Below, in pieces: positions 31,425 to 42,000 of a stretch of 64,000 nt of DNA. The position numbers and the translations under genes were made by a program. The first letter of the stretch is position 1. Every line of letters begins with the position of its first letter. The notes beneath the pieces were generated by a model that did not search any database, was not told where the DNA came from, and was given only the letters and a program-made list of their open reading frames with translations. Source of the DNA: Ichthyophis bannanicus (Eukaryota > Chordata > Amphibia > Gymnophiona > Ichthyophiidae); NCBI GenBank assembly GCA_033557465.1, contig CM066036.1, positions 721,631,828 through 721,695,827 on the forward strand, given 5' to 3'.

Positions 31425-31550
31425 ATATGGGGACTGGGTTGGCAGGAACCACCGCTGGGACTGGAACCTGTGACCTTCTGCCTCTGAACACACTGGTTGT
31501 GTGCACTGCACCACCATGTTGCTACAGGGACAGGGCATTCCCTGGTGATA
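31425..31550 (-). repeat. Third tRNA-like module (type C), antisense
   Basis: On the minus strand CTGTAGCAACATGGTGGTGC (A-box-like) and GTCACAGGTTCCAGTCCCAG (B box GGTTCCAGTCC, matching GGTTCNANNCC). Counterparts in copy 1 are ~9,810-9,905 and ~10,235-10,330. Confidence 0.5.
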
Positions 31551-32730
31551 CCATGACTGTTCGTCTGGCAGGGCCTGTCTGTTGCAGTGCATGGCACCCA
31601 CCTACACAGGGCTAGGCCATGGTCTGCTCTGGGCAGCTGCCACTGCCACCCTCCACCACCAGTACCCCTCTGGCACCATGCTGACATGCCCTTCTGCTGG
31701 TGGTGCTGGTGGTGCGCAGTCTCAGGCCATCCAGTGTGCAGGTAGGCGGCTGCCTATGGTGCATGTTCTGGGGTAGGGGTGCCTGCATAGACGTCCACGC
31801 TTCCCCCCCCCCAACACCATCTGCCAATGTTCTGTGCCCTTGGAGGTACCTGCTGAGTACTATCCCCTGTGACACTGTGCTAAACACACTCGTGCCCATG
31901 TTGGGCCCTCATCAGTTGCTGTCTGGCTGCTGTACAGTTTCAACATTCCTAAGTGCCACCTAGGCATCTACCTAGTCCGCACTGTGCCCCAGATGCACCA
32001 CAGCATGTGCCGCCTGCAGCCCTCTGTATCCCATTTTCAAGCATCTGTCCAGTTGGCCATTCCGACATGCCCGCCCTGCTGTTGCCGCACATGTGCATGC
32101 CATAGGAAACATGTCCGATGGAGAGGAAAACTCTGCACAGCTCAATTTCACTGTGGGCTCATTCACCTTGTATGGGGACGGAGCATGGACTCTTCCAGAA
32201 TTCATATCCTTTTTTTGCTGCTTTCTTGGGAGTGTTTTTTGATGTTTCCCATTGAGATCACTATTGCCCAGCTTGGTTATTTTATTTTTCCATTTTCTTC
32301 TGTTCATTTTCACTGTTTATTTGCCCTTTTGTTCCGTGCACATGTATCACACATCACTTTTTTGTAGGTTTCCCTGGTTTTGCTGTACATTGCGGACAGA
32401 GATGGTTTCTCTTCCCTTTAAATCAGCTCTAACTCTAGGGTTTCACTGGCGTTAGTTTTGAGCCTCGGATTTCACATCGTTAGTGTGTGGGGAGCCTCTC
32501 CCCTCCCACTCTCCACCCATTGACCCCTTCTCTCCGCCCCTGGGGAGCCTTCCTCCGCCCTCCGGGAGCCTTTCTCTGCCTTCAGCGCTTGTTTGCACCT
32601 CCGTGCGCATTAGCGCACGCTAAGGTACCTCTGTGCCCGCTAAAGCACCATTAACGCGCGTTAAGGTACCTTAGCGCGCGGTAACGTCACAGAGCGCACA
32701 TTAAGAAGGTTTAGTAAACATGCCTCTAAG

Positions 32731-32982
32731 ACTTAACTATATCAGAACATGTCAACATAGGGTGCACAAAATTTACCAAAAATACAAATCAACCCCTTAA
32801 TATAGTAATGATATGCCGAGTAGTGTACATTAATGATACAAAAAAGATTTATTGTCTGAGCCCCCACAGGGGAAGACTTGAAACCACAAGATCAGCAAAC
32901 TTCCTCCACTGTGTGGCTTAAGCAACATACAGAGACAATTAAGGTGGAGCAGCAAACCACATGGGAGGAATGGTAAGAGGAT
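32731..32982. other. Unassigned sequence
   Basis: About 250 bp between the TIR element and the SINE. It may be the 3' UTR of the L2-type LINE that resumes beyond the SINE, but no identifying motif is present. Confidence 0.3.
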
Positions 32983-33246
32983 TTATTTATTTAACATTTC
33001 TTACACACCTTTCATGATATCAAGGTGGTTTACATGGAACAGGGCATTATAACTTGGAGATAACTATTTTACAGGGAATGTGGGCAATGGAGGTTTAAGT
33101 GGCTTGCCCAAGACCACACAGAACACCTGTGGGACTACAAACCCCAGCCCTTCCAGCCCAAGGTTGTTGTTCTTTAGTGGGATTTGAACCCCTGACTTTC
33201 TGGCCTGAGGTAACTTGCCCCAACCACTAGGCCACTCCTCCTGCAC
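32983..33246 (-). repeat. tRNA-derived SINE with L2-like tail, near full length
   Basis: Inverse of the SINE at 14414: plus strand TTATTTATTTAACATTTC (tail), AGTGGCTTGCCCAAGACCAC, GATTTGAACCCCTGA (B box inverse) and CAACCACTAGGCCACTCCTC (A box inverse). It abuts L2-type coding sequence in the same orientation. Confidence 0.88.
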
Positions 33247-34554
33247 CTGGCATTTGTAAGGGTGTGTATCTTAGTTGTCAGGACTGAGGGGGAGATGTTA
33301 TTGAGGAGTTTAAATGTGACAATTATTATTTTGTATTTAATTTTGCTTGCTATTGGGAGCCAGTGAAGGTTGTAGAGTACTGAGGTGATGTGGTCTGTTA
33401 AGCTCGCCTTAGTAACAATCCTGGTGGCTTCATTCTGTGCTAATTGAAGTGTGTGAAGACTCTTTTTGGGCAGTCCCTGTAACACGCTGTTGCAGTAGTC
33501 CAAGTGAGGAGTGATTAAAGCTTGGACAACTGTTCTGAAATTGTGTGATTCTAGGAGGGGTCTGAGGTGTTTGATTGTTTTTAGTTTGTAGAAAATTATT
33601 CTGAAAGTTTGTTTTATTTTGGTTGACATATTAAGGGATCTATCTATTATGATACCAAGGTACTTTACTTCATTATTATTTGTAGCGTGGTGTCACGTAT
33701 ATTAAATGTTGGAGGAGGGATGAAGTTTTGGTTCCTTGTTGTATAAAGAATTTCAGGTTTTTTAAATTTATGTGGAGTTTATTCACATTAAGCCATGATC
33801 TTGCTTCTATTAAGCAATCAATGATTTTATGGTATGATGTTTTTTTTATATCTACTGGTGCATATACCATAATATCATCTGCATAGATGAGGTATCTAAT
33901 TTTGTGTTTCTTGAAGCTTGCACATAATGGTTAAAGATATAGATTAAATAGAAGGGTAGATAGGGCAGAGTCTTGGGGGATTTCCTGTTCTTGGGGGAAA
34001 GTGATGGATGACTCTTGATTTATTTTTACGTATTAAAAGCGGTTGGAGATATATGATTTAAACCATTTTAAAGTTGTTCCAGCTATACCTATGTGAGCAA
34101 GTCTTGACAGAAGGATATTATGATCAACACTTCCAAAGGCGGAAGAGATATCTAGGAGGACCAGGATAAAGGCTTGATTTATATTATCTATGCCACAGAT
34201 GAGTGTGTCAAATAAGACCAAGAGTAATGTTTCCACTCCATAATAGGGGCAGAACCCATATTGGTGTTCGTCAAGTGGTGCGTGAAGGTCGATGAAGTCT
34301 TGGAGTTGAATTTGCACTGTTTTTTCTATAACTTTTGCCAAAACTGAATACTGGAAATTGGTCTATATGAGGTTGGATCTTCTTTGTTAAGTGAATTGTT
34401 TTTGAGGATTGGATGAATGATGGCTAGCTTGAGTTGATTTGGCATTATGCCTTTGAGGAGGGATTGGTTTACAATATTGAGTATAGTTGGGGCTAGATCT
34501 GCTTTAATTGCTTTTATCCAAGCAACTGGACAAGGATCTAGATGAGAGGTAGTG
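33247..34554 (-). pseudogene. L2-type LINE ORF2, RT part (C-terminal half of a split LINE)
   Basis: Minus-strand frames: 34033-34341 has LVLLDISSAFGSVDHNILLSRL (RT block with catalytic Asp) and IGIAGTTLKWFKSYISNRF; 33676-33870 has VYAPVDIKKTSYHKI and VNKLHINLKNL; 33174-33629 has ITPHLDYCNSVLQGL and ITSVLYNLHWLPIASKI, the L2-type C-terminal region. The YADD region at ~33,870 lies between frames and appears mutated (YADDIMVYAP-like with a frameshift). Continues upstream at 38396 beyond an inserted CR1. Confidence 0.85.
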
Positions 34555-34601
34555 ATATAGTCCTGAAGTCCCACCTCCAGTCTGGCAGTATCCCTGTTGC
34601 C

Positions 34602-35258
34602 ATGGAGGAGAGAGGTCACGTGACAGGAGAGCATCACCCTGCTGTGGCAAGAAGTAATCCTGTAACTAGGACCTGTCCTCCAGGTGATGTAAAACCCTCT
34701 CGCACTGAGGAAGTTTCTCCAGGGCCATGTGCCCATGTGGGAAGGGTTAGGACAGCCGTTATAGTTGGCGATTCGATCATTATGCATGTAGATAGCTGGG
34801 TGGCTGGTGGACGTGAGGATCACCTGGTAACATGCCTGCCTGGTGCGAAGGTAGCGGACCTCACGCGCCACCTAGATAAGGTCTTAGATAGTGCTGGGGA
34901 GGAGTCTGCTGTCTTGGTACATGTCGGTACCAATGACATAGGAAAATGTGGTAGGGAGGTTCTGGAGGCTAAATTTAGGCTTTTAGGTAGGAAGTTGAAA
35001 TCCAGAACTTCCAGGGTAGCATTCTCAGAAAAGCTTCCCGTTCCACGTGCAGGACCCAAAAGGCAGGCAGAGCTCCGGAGTCTCAATGCGTGGATGAGAC
35101 AATGGTGCAGAGATGAGGGGTTTGGATTTGTTAGGAACTGGGGTACATTCTGGGGAAAGGATGGGCTCTTCCGAAGGGATGGGCTTCACCTTAACCGGGA
35201 TGGAACCAGGCTGCTGGCATTAACCTTTAAAAAGGAGATAGAGCAGCTTTTAAACTAG
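34602..35258 (+). CDS. CR1 ORF1 with SGNH/GDSL esterase-like domain
   Basis: Open for 218 codons from Met 34602 (the frame is open from 34542, but that includes host L2 sequence). CR1 ORF1 proteins bind RNA, and many carry an esterase-like domain. The three expected blocks are present: AVIVGDSII with the nucleophile Ser (GDS), VLVHVGTNDIG (GTND block), and RRDGLHLNRDG with the Asp-x-x-His pair. The N-terminal zinc-finger part known in some CR1 ORF1 proteins is absent, so the element is probably 5' truncated in ORF1. The C-terminus (LALTFKKEIEQLL) ends in a normal stop about 35 bp before ORF2-related sequence. Confidence 0.75.
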   Translation: MEERGHVTGEHHPAVARSNPVTRTCPPGDVKPSRTEEVSPGPCAHVGRVRTAVIVGDSIIMHVDSWVAGGREDHLVTCLPGAKVADLTRHLDKVLDSAGEESAVLVHVGTNDIGKCGREVLEAKFRLLGRKLKSRTSRVAFSEKLPVPRAGPKRQAELRSLNAWMRQWCRDEGFGFVRNWGTFWGKDGLFRRDGLHLNRDGTRLLALTFKKEIEQLLN

Positions 35259-35293
35259 ATAATAGGGGAAATCTGACAGTCACCCAAGAGCGG

Positions 35294-36565
35294 ATGTTTC
35301 GGAAGAATATATCCTTGAAGGATACTACCAAAAGCAGAGAGGTTCCAAAAAAGAGTAAAGTAGTCCAAATGCCCTCGAGTACAGAGCAGACGGAGCTTAA
35401 AGATCCCAAATTACCCATGTCTACCAATAGCCAAATTAATATGAATAAAATACAGTCTCTGAAATGCTTGTATGCAAATGCTAGAAGTCTAAAAAATAAG
35501 ATGGGAGAGTTAGAATATATAGCACTAAATGAGAGGTTAGATATGATTGGAATATCAGAGACATGGTGGAAGGAGGACAACCAGTGGGACACTGTGATAC
35601 CTGGGTACAAACTATAGCGTAATGATAGAGCTGATCAAATTGGTGGAGGGGTTGCGCTCTATGTTAGAGAGGGCATTGAGTCAGAAAGGATTAAAGTTTT
35701 GTAGGAAACAAAATTTTTTGTAGAATCTCTATGGATTGAAATTCCATGTAAAAAGGGGAAGGCGATGGCAGTGGGGGTGTACTATCAACCGCCTGGCCAG
35801 AATGAACAAATGGATGATGAAATGCTGAAAGAAATCAAGGAAGCTAACAAAAGTTACAGCGCAGTAATAATAATGGGTGATTTCAATTACCCCAGTATCG
35901 ACTGGGCCAGTGTCATGGCAGGACATGCTAGGGAGATAAAGTTCCTAGATGACATAAATGACTGCTTCTTGGAGCAGCTGGTTCATGAACCGACCAGAGG
36001 GGAAGCCATATTAGACCTAGTCCTTAGTGGAACACCAGATCTAGTGCAAGAGATAAGGGTGTTGGGGCCACTTGGCAATAGTGATCATAGCATGATCACC
36101 TTTCATTTAATTAGTGGAGGAGGGATAGTACGGAAATCCACAGTACTACCTTTCAACTTTCGAAAGGGAGACTATGATAAAATGAGGAAAATAGTTAAGA
36201 AAAAACTAAAAGGAGCAGTTGCAAAGGTTAAAGACTTACATCAAGTTTGGGTGTTGTTGAAAAATACTATCTTGGAAGCCCAGACCAGCTGTAATTCACG
36301 CTTTAAGAAAAGTGGAAGGAAGTCAAAAAAACTGTCAGCATGGTTTAAAGGTGAGGTCAGAGAGGCTGTTGTTGCCAAAAAAGCATCTTTCAGGAAATGG
36401 AAAAAAGAGCCAAACGACAAAACCTGGAAACAGCACAAGCACTGGCAGGTCAAATGCAAGGCATTGATAAAGAAGGCAAAGGGAGAATTTGAGAAGAAGC
36501 TTGCTGCGGAAACAAAAACGCGAAATAAAGATTTTTTCAAGTACATTCGTAGAAAAAACCTGTGA
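35294..36565 (+). pseudogene. CR1 ORF2 endonuclease part
   Basis: Frame 35294-35617 includes ANARSLKNKMGELEYIA and IGISETWW (AP-endonuclease motifs N and E). After stops at ~35,617 and ~35,703, frame 35765-36565 has GVYYQPPGQNEQ, GDFNYPSIDW (catalytic D and N) and LGNSDHSMITFHL (SDH motif). The endonuclease nicks the target DNA to prime reverse transcription. Two or three disabling stops. Confidence 0.85.
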
Positions 36566-37830
36566 GAGAGTCGGTTGGACCATTAGATGATAGAGGAGTT
36601 AAAGGGGCACTAAGAGTCGACAAGGCGATAGCGGAGAGACTGAATGAATTCTTTGCTTCGGTCTTTACTGAGGAAGATGTAGGGATGTTACCCATGACTG
36701 AAGTGGTATTTAAAGGTGCAGAAGAATTGAAGGAAATATTGATACATCGGGAAGAGTAGCAAATCACCTGGGCCGGATGGTATACATCCAAGGGTGTTGA
36801 AAGAACTGAAATATGAGATTGCAGACCTGCTATTAGTAATCTGTGAACTATCATTAAAATCATCTCTAATAACTGAAGACTGGAGGATCGCCAATGTAAC
36901 ACCAATTTTTAAAAAGGGTTCCAGGGGTGATCCGGGAAACTACAGACCGGTGAGCCTCACATCAGTACCGGGAAAAATGTTAGAAACCATCATAAAGAAT
37001 AAAATTACTCAGCATGTAGATAGTCATGGCCTAATGGGAGACAGCCAACATGGCTTTAGACAAGGAAGATCTTGTCTTACTAATCTGTTATGTTTTTTGA
37101 AAGTGTGAATAAACAGGTGGACAAAGGTGAGTCGGTTGATATAGTGTATCTGGACTTTCAGAAAGCCTTTGACAAGGTCCCTCATCAGAGACTTTTGGCA
37201 AAACTAAAGAGTCATGGGATAGGAGGCAGTTTACTACTGTGGATCAGGAACTGGTTAAAAGATAGAAAGCAGAGGGTTGAGCTGAATGGCCAATTTTCCC
37301 AATGGAGAAAGTTGAATAGTGGTGTACCCCAGGGATCTGTGCTGGGTCCGCTGCTTTTTGACATATTCATAAATGACCTGGAAAGGGGAATAACGAGTGA
37401 GGTTATCAAATTTGCAGATGACACAAAACTATTTAAAGTTGTTAAAACCCAAGAGGATTATGGAAAATTGCAAGAGGATCTTGATAAATTGAAGACTGGG
37501 CATCAAAATGGCAGATGAAATTTAATGTGGAGAAGTGCAAAGTTATGCACCTAGGGAAGAACAACCCAAACTATGGTTACACAATGCAAGGTTCCACATT
37601 AGGAACCACCACCCAGGAAAAAGATTTAGGCGTCATTGTGGATAACATGTTAAAACCCTCGGCCCAGTGTGCAGCGGCAGCCAAGAGAGCAAATAGAATG
37701 CTAGGTATCATAAGGAAAGGAATGGAAAATAAAACAAAAGATATTATAATGCCTCTATACCGTTCCATGGTGAGACCGCACCTTGAATATTGTGTGCAAT
37801 TCTGGTCACCGTATCTTAAAAGGATATAGC
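36562..37830 (+). pseudogene. CR1 ORF2 reverse transcriptase part
   Basis: Three frames carry the RT in order: 36794-37108 (GNYRPVSLTSVPGKMLE, HGFRQGRSCLTNLL), 37090-37518 (VDIVYLDFQKAFDKVPHQRL with catalytic Asp; [25 protein letters not shown] with the DD pair) and 37515-37829 ([35 protein letters not shown]). Frameshifts join them. A small deletion near 36,755 removes codons present in the copy at 1,860. Confidence 0.88.
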
Positions 37831-38395
37831 GTTATTAGAAAAGGTTCAGAGAAGAGTCACCAAAATGGTAAAGGGGATGGAAGGATACTCCTATGAGGAA
37901 AGGCTAAAAAGGTTAGGGCTCTTTAACCTGGAAAAGAGACGGCTGAGGGGAGATATGATAGAAGTCTATAAATTAATGAACTGAGTGGAACGGGTAAAGG
38001 TAGATAGATTGTTTACATTATCAGATTATAGAAAGACTAGGGGACCTGCAATGAAGCTATAGGGTAAACTATTTAATACTAATAAAATAAAATATTTTTT
38101 CACTCAACGTGTAATCAAACTCTGGAATTTGTTACCTGAGGATGTAGTAAAGGCTGTTAGTGTAGCTGGTTTAAAAAAGGTTTGGACAAGTTCCTGGTGG
38201 AAAGGTCGATAAACCATTATTAAGAAGGGACAAAGGATATCAGTGCTTGACCCAGTAGAAGCATTGCGGAACCTGTGTCTTTTGGGGAAACTGCTAGGTA
38301 CGTATGACCTAGATTGGCCACTGTTGGAAACAGGATACTGGGCTTGATGGACCTTGGTCTGACTCAGAATGGCATATCTTATGTTCTTATGTTCT
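37831..38395 (+). repeat. CR1 3' UTR with octamer tail
   Basis: Residual C-terminal coding (VIKLWNLLPEDVVKAV-like) grades into the 3' UTR, with CACTGTTGGAAACAGGATAC and CTTGATGGACCTTGGTCTG, and ends in two copies of CTTATGTT. The same end marks CR1 at 5885, 16681, 49345 and 56,580. Confidence 0.9.
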
Positions 38396-39720
38396 TAGTG
38401 GTGTTTATTTTTATAATTGTTTCCAGGAGTTGTTTCTCCTTGATGAGGTGGAAGGTGTGCCTTTTATAGGTAATGGATTGACATTCACTTTGGGGGGGCA
38501 TTGAATGGAGGATTTTGTTTTTTAATTTTGTTGCCAGGTGGTTTGCTATAGTTTGGGGGTTAATAGATGTGCTGTTGGCAATATTTGGGTGGGCTATGGT
38601 TAAGATTTTTACAAGCTCTCTAGGGTGGTTGATAGCTTTGTTTAGTACGTTTGTGTGGTGTTTTTTTTTTGCCCTGAGAATCTCTTCTTTATAGTTGTTT
38701 AGTGCAACAATGTAGCGATCCTTATGTTCAGGTGTTTTTCTTGCTCTCCATTTTTTCTCCGATTTATGGAGTTCTTGAGGCTATGTAGTTCTAGAGTATA
38801 CCATTTTTCTGAGGGCCTACGATAGATGTTCTTTTTAGATGTAGTGGATGAGGCGGCTTTGTTAATTATAGTGAGAAAGTTCCTTTTTATCTCATCAAGG
38901 TCCTGAGTTTGAGGGGCCAGTTGGGGGGTTTACCTCCTGCAGGAATGCTTCTTTGTCGAAATGTCTAAAACACAGGGTTTGGTGGGATGTATTAGAATGG
39001 GTCTGAGACAAAAGAGGGATAGGAATATTTATTCGTATGACAAAATGGTTGGACCAAGGGACCTGAGTTGAGGTAGGAGGGGAGCAATTTGGATGTACAG
39101 TGAGACTCTTTGAGAGGAATATAAGATCAAGGGCATTGCCCTTGATGTAGTTGGGTTGATCCAGAGTTTGTATGAAGCCCATTTCTTCCATGAATTCCAG
39201 AAATGCAGCTGATTGTTGCAGAGGGAGAGATGTTAAATTAAAGTCTCCCAGGATAATGTGAGGTTTCTTTGTCGGAGATGAGCAGGCCGATTCAAGTGAT
39301 AAGATTAAGGTGATTGTTAGTAAGGCAAACTGCTATATTTTTATTTCAATTTTGATTAAGTCTGTACCATCACAGTTGCTACAGACACTGGCAAATGTGT
39401 TAAGCTTTGTTTTGATTAATATAAGAACTCCACCACTTCTTCTGGCTTCTCTAGGGCAGATGAAAAGGGAGTAGTTATTTGTATTTAGCTGGTTTAATAG
39501 GATGTGGTCATGTTCAGTGAGCCATGTTTCTGTTACACAAAGTAAATCCTGGGCTTCATCTGTTAAGATGTCTCGGATTACTCAGATTTTATTTCTGATA
39601 GAGCATGAATTTATTAATATGCATTTTAAAGGGATAATGGATTTATTGCAAGATTGTGCATTAGGTATAGTGCTGATTTGAACTAGTCTCCGGTGTTGTT
39701 TGTGTCTGAGGAGATGGTTA
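38396..39720 (-). pseudogene. L2-type LINE ORF2, endonuclease part (N-terminal half of the split LINE)
   Basis: Minus-strand reading from ~39,640 downward gives TDEAQDLLCVTETWLTEHDH, RRSGGVLILIKTKLNTFAS, IILGDFNLTSLPLQQSAAFL, NYIKGNALDLIFLSKSLTV and VPWSNHFVIRINIPI: endonuclease motifs E, GDFN and SDH-like (SNH here, D to N). The frame 38895-39191 is the longest intact piece. It precedes the RT half at 33247-34554. Confidence 0.85.
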
Positions 39721-40640
39721 TCACATAAGTTTTCATGATTGTAAAAATGCATTATTTGGCTATGAACTGGCTAGTAGTGAATGCATGGGATGAGGTAGTA
39801 GAAGGTAGGTTCTTGGTGAGTTAGAATAGTGCTGAACAGTGCGAAGAGTAGAGAAATTATGTGTATTGCACAATTTAGATTGCGTGGGAGCTCCATCATT
39901 GTGTAGAGGGTGGGAAAGAACAGTAATGTAGGAATAAGTTAGCAGAACAGCAATGCACAGCAGGGTGTAGTTAACAATCAAGTTAATACAGATGGTGGAT
40001 AGCACTCACAGTCAGATGATACAGAAACAATTCAACAATTCCCAAAAGAATGCGGGATAAGTATAACAATTTGTTAGAACCTCGTGTTTGCAAGATAATA
40101 TACAGGAATAAGCACTTTAATGACTGCAAATGCTATCAATGCTATCAATTAAATAACCTAGCTATGGGCTAGTTAGGTGTTGCAGTGACAACAGTGTGAT
40201 ATCAGTGCAGGGTACAATAAAATAAAACATTAATCTCCAAAGTGTAATGAGTACAGTACAAATTTTTCATATACTAGCAGTGTGGTCTTAATGGATAGTC
40301 TGTTGTTGGCAAACTTTGGATAGAGCATAGGTCAGAACAAATAACTGTAGAGTAATTAATTGGTTACAGTTTTGAAGTGAAATATTGGGATCCGCATGAA
40401 TTCAGTGTACTCTGTAGGGATTCTTCATTGGTATAGAGTACATTTATATTTAGTAAAGTGCAGTTTGTTTAGGTTTGATATTGAGATGGCTAGGTCTAAA
40501 AGTTTCTGGTCAAAGTTGCGTGAAATAAGGCTGTAGGAGTGGACTTACTTTCTTGTTTTACGTTTACCGATGTTCCAGTAGTAATTAGTGATGAATAATG
40601 AATTCTCCAGTGAAGATTTTGTCTTGCCTAAGGATCCTCG
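39721..40640 (-). other. Possible upstream part of the L2-type LINE
   Basis: No frame with motifs. It lies between the endonuclease start and a GC-rich tandem repeat; it could be 5' UTR or ORF1 remains of the same LINE. AT-rich, not informative by itself. Confidence 0.3.
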
Positions 40641-41015
40641 CCTAAGGGACATCTGGCTAGGCCCTCAGCATGGGCCCGCCAGGCACAGGCATGCCTGGAG
40701 TGTGTCCGCTTTTGTCAATCCTGGTGTCAGCTTCGATTGGGCCTTGGTGGGGCGAGCATGAGGGGCCTGGAGCTCCTGCTTCCACCCCCAATGCTTCATT
40801 CCGGTGCCGAGTCCTTCAGAGGCTAGAGTTGAAAAGGCCTTCCTGCAGCTGTAGATCCCGGCAGCAGTCCCAATTGGGCCTTGCTGGGGGGAGCGGGAGG
40901 GGCCTGGAGCTCCCGCTTCCACCTCCGATGCTTCAATTGGGTGCTGAGTCCTTCAGAGGCTGGAGTTGAAGAGGCCTTCCTGCAGCTGGGTGTCTGCTTT
41001 TGTAGATCCCGGCAG
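40641..41015. repeat. GC-rich tandem repeat, unit ~130-140 bp
   Basis: Two clear units share GATTGGGCCTTG or AATTGGGCCTTG, GAGGGGCCTGGAGCTCC, GAGTCCTTCAGAGGCT and AAGGCCTTCCTGCAGCTG (starting about 40,733 and 40,866); a partial unit precedes (TGTCCGCTTTTGTCAATCC). Placed upstream of the minus-strand L2-type LINE, it could be a promoter array. Confidence 0.7.
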
Positions 41016-41160
41016 CCTGTTAAAAGTTAGGTGCATGTTTACTAAAGGCAGCACCACTAACATATGTTTGAGCCACAAAACTAGTGTGGAGGCCCATTCT
41101 AATTTTAGGGGGTATGTGTGTCTGTTCACCAGGCATTAATGCACTGTAAATGCACCACAC
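41016..41160. other. Short unassigned stretch with a TIR-like word
   Basis: GGTGCATGTTTACTAAAGG at ~41,031 resembles the TIR of the large TIR elements, but no opposite end is found nearby. Confidence 0.3.
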
Positions 41161-41680
41161 CACACTCATCGCCATTCCTTTTCTCTGCTTGTCCTTTGTT
41201 TTCTTGAATTCAGATACAGTCCTTGCCTCTGCTACCTTTCACTGGGAGTCTATTCTACACATCTACCTTTCTTTCCATAAAGAAATATTTCCTCTGATTA
41301 CTACTGAGTCTATTCCCTTTCATTTCGTCCTATTCCCCCTCATTCCATTGCTATCTTTCAATTGAGAGAAACTCTCCTCCTCTGCATTTATTTGATGGAT
41401 GTATTAACATCTTTATCATGTTTCCCTTCTTCCGCTTTTCTCTAAAGTATACATATTGAGATCTTTAAGTCTGTTCCCATATGTTTTATAATGAAGGCCA
41501 TCTTTTCCACTTATTTTTCTACCCTAAGATCAACAGAAACAATTACCCCCAAGCTCCGCTCTTCTCTCCTGGACTGAAGTACTTCACCCCTTACACTGTA
41601 CTGCTCCCTTAGATATTGGCAGCCTTGCATATTTTAGCATTAAATCTCAAATACCAAGTTGTTGACCAGGGCCAGCTGTA
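41161..41680 (-). mobile_element. CR1-B fragment
   Basis: Same as 57,060-57,460 in part (plus: TTGAATTCAGATACAGTCCT, TTTCAATTGAGAGAAACTC, AGTATACATATTGAGATCTT) and 62,290-62,420 (CTGAAGTACTTCACCCCTTA). Minus orientation, internally deleted. Confidence 0.75.
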
Positions 41681-42000
41681 CCTAGTATTTGAGGGTGCTG
41701 GCCAGCAGTGATGTTGTGAGCCCACAAGAGAGGTTGCTTGCATGGGCATACACTACTACTGGTCATGATCATGGCTGCCTCCTGCTCTTTGGCCCACAGG
41801 GGCAGTAGTAACAGCAAAACAGTGATCTCAAATAAATCTCAAAATCCAGCCAAATAGTGGTTCTCACACTGATGCTGCCCCTACTGATTGTCAGGGCTGC
41901 TGACATAAGTATGGGGATCAAGTCCTGCATCTTAGTGCTCACCTTGAGTTCCTTACTACTTACAAGCAGGGATAGCAGCGGCTTTCCCCAGGTCTATCTT
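41681..42000. other. Unassigned insertion between CR1-B parts
   Basis: No motif or defined ends. Confidence 0.3.

Larger units (their letters stand above)
28761..32725. mobile_element. Large TIR element, copy 2 (non-autonomous, 3,965 bp)
   Basis: Ends GGGCATGTTTACTAAACC... and the inverse ...TTTAGTAAACATGCCT match over 32 bp with one mismatch; 5-bp TSD CTAAG (28756-28760, 32726-32730), or TAA read as 3 bp. Internal order is as in copy 1 but with single copies of the two duplicated modules and no hAT-like MITE. No transposase frame. The ends are better preserved than in copy 1, so this is the better reference for the TIR. Confidence 0.88.
34555..38395 (+). mobile_element. CR1 LINE (family A), nearly complete, nested in L2-type LINE
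   Basis: 3,841 bp from within or near ORF1 to an intact 3' tail (ATCTTATGTTCTTATGTTCT). Flanked by TAGTG on both sides (34550-34554, 38396-38400). Removing the element and one TAGTG makes the surrounding minus-strand L2-type frame continuous, which fixes the boundaries. Order: ORF1 esterase, endonuclease, RT, 3' UTR. Frameshifts, stops and a small deletion near 36,755 make it inactive. Confidence 0.9.

Noticed and set aside
41031..41050. Third copy of the large TIR element
   Set aside because: Only one TIR-like word (GCATGTTTACTAAAGG) is present; no partner end or internal similarity was found.
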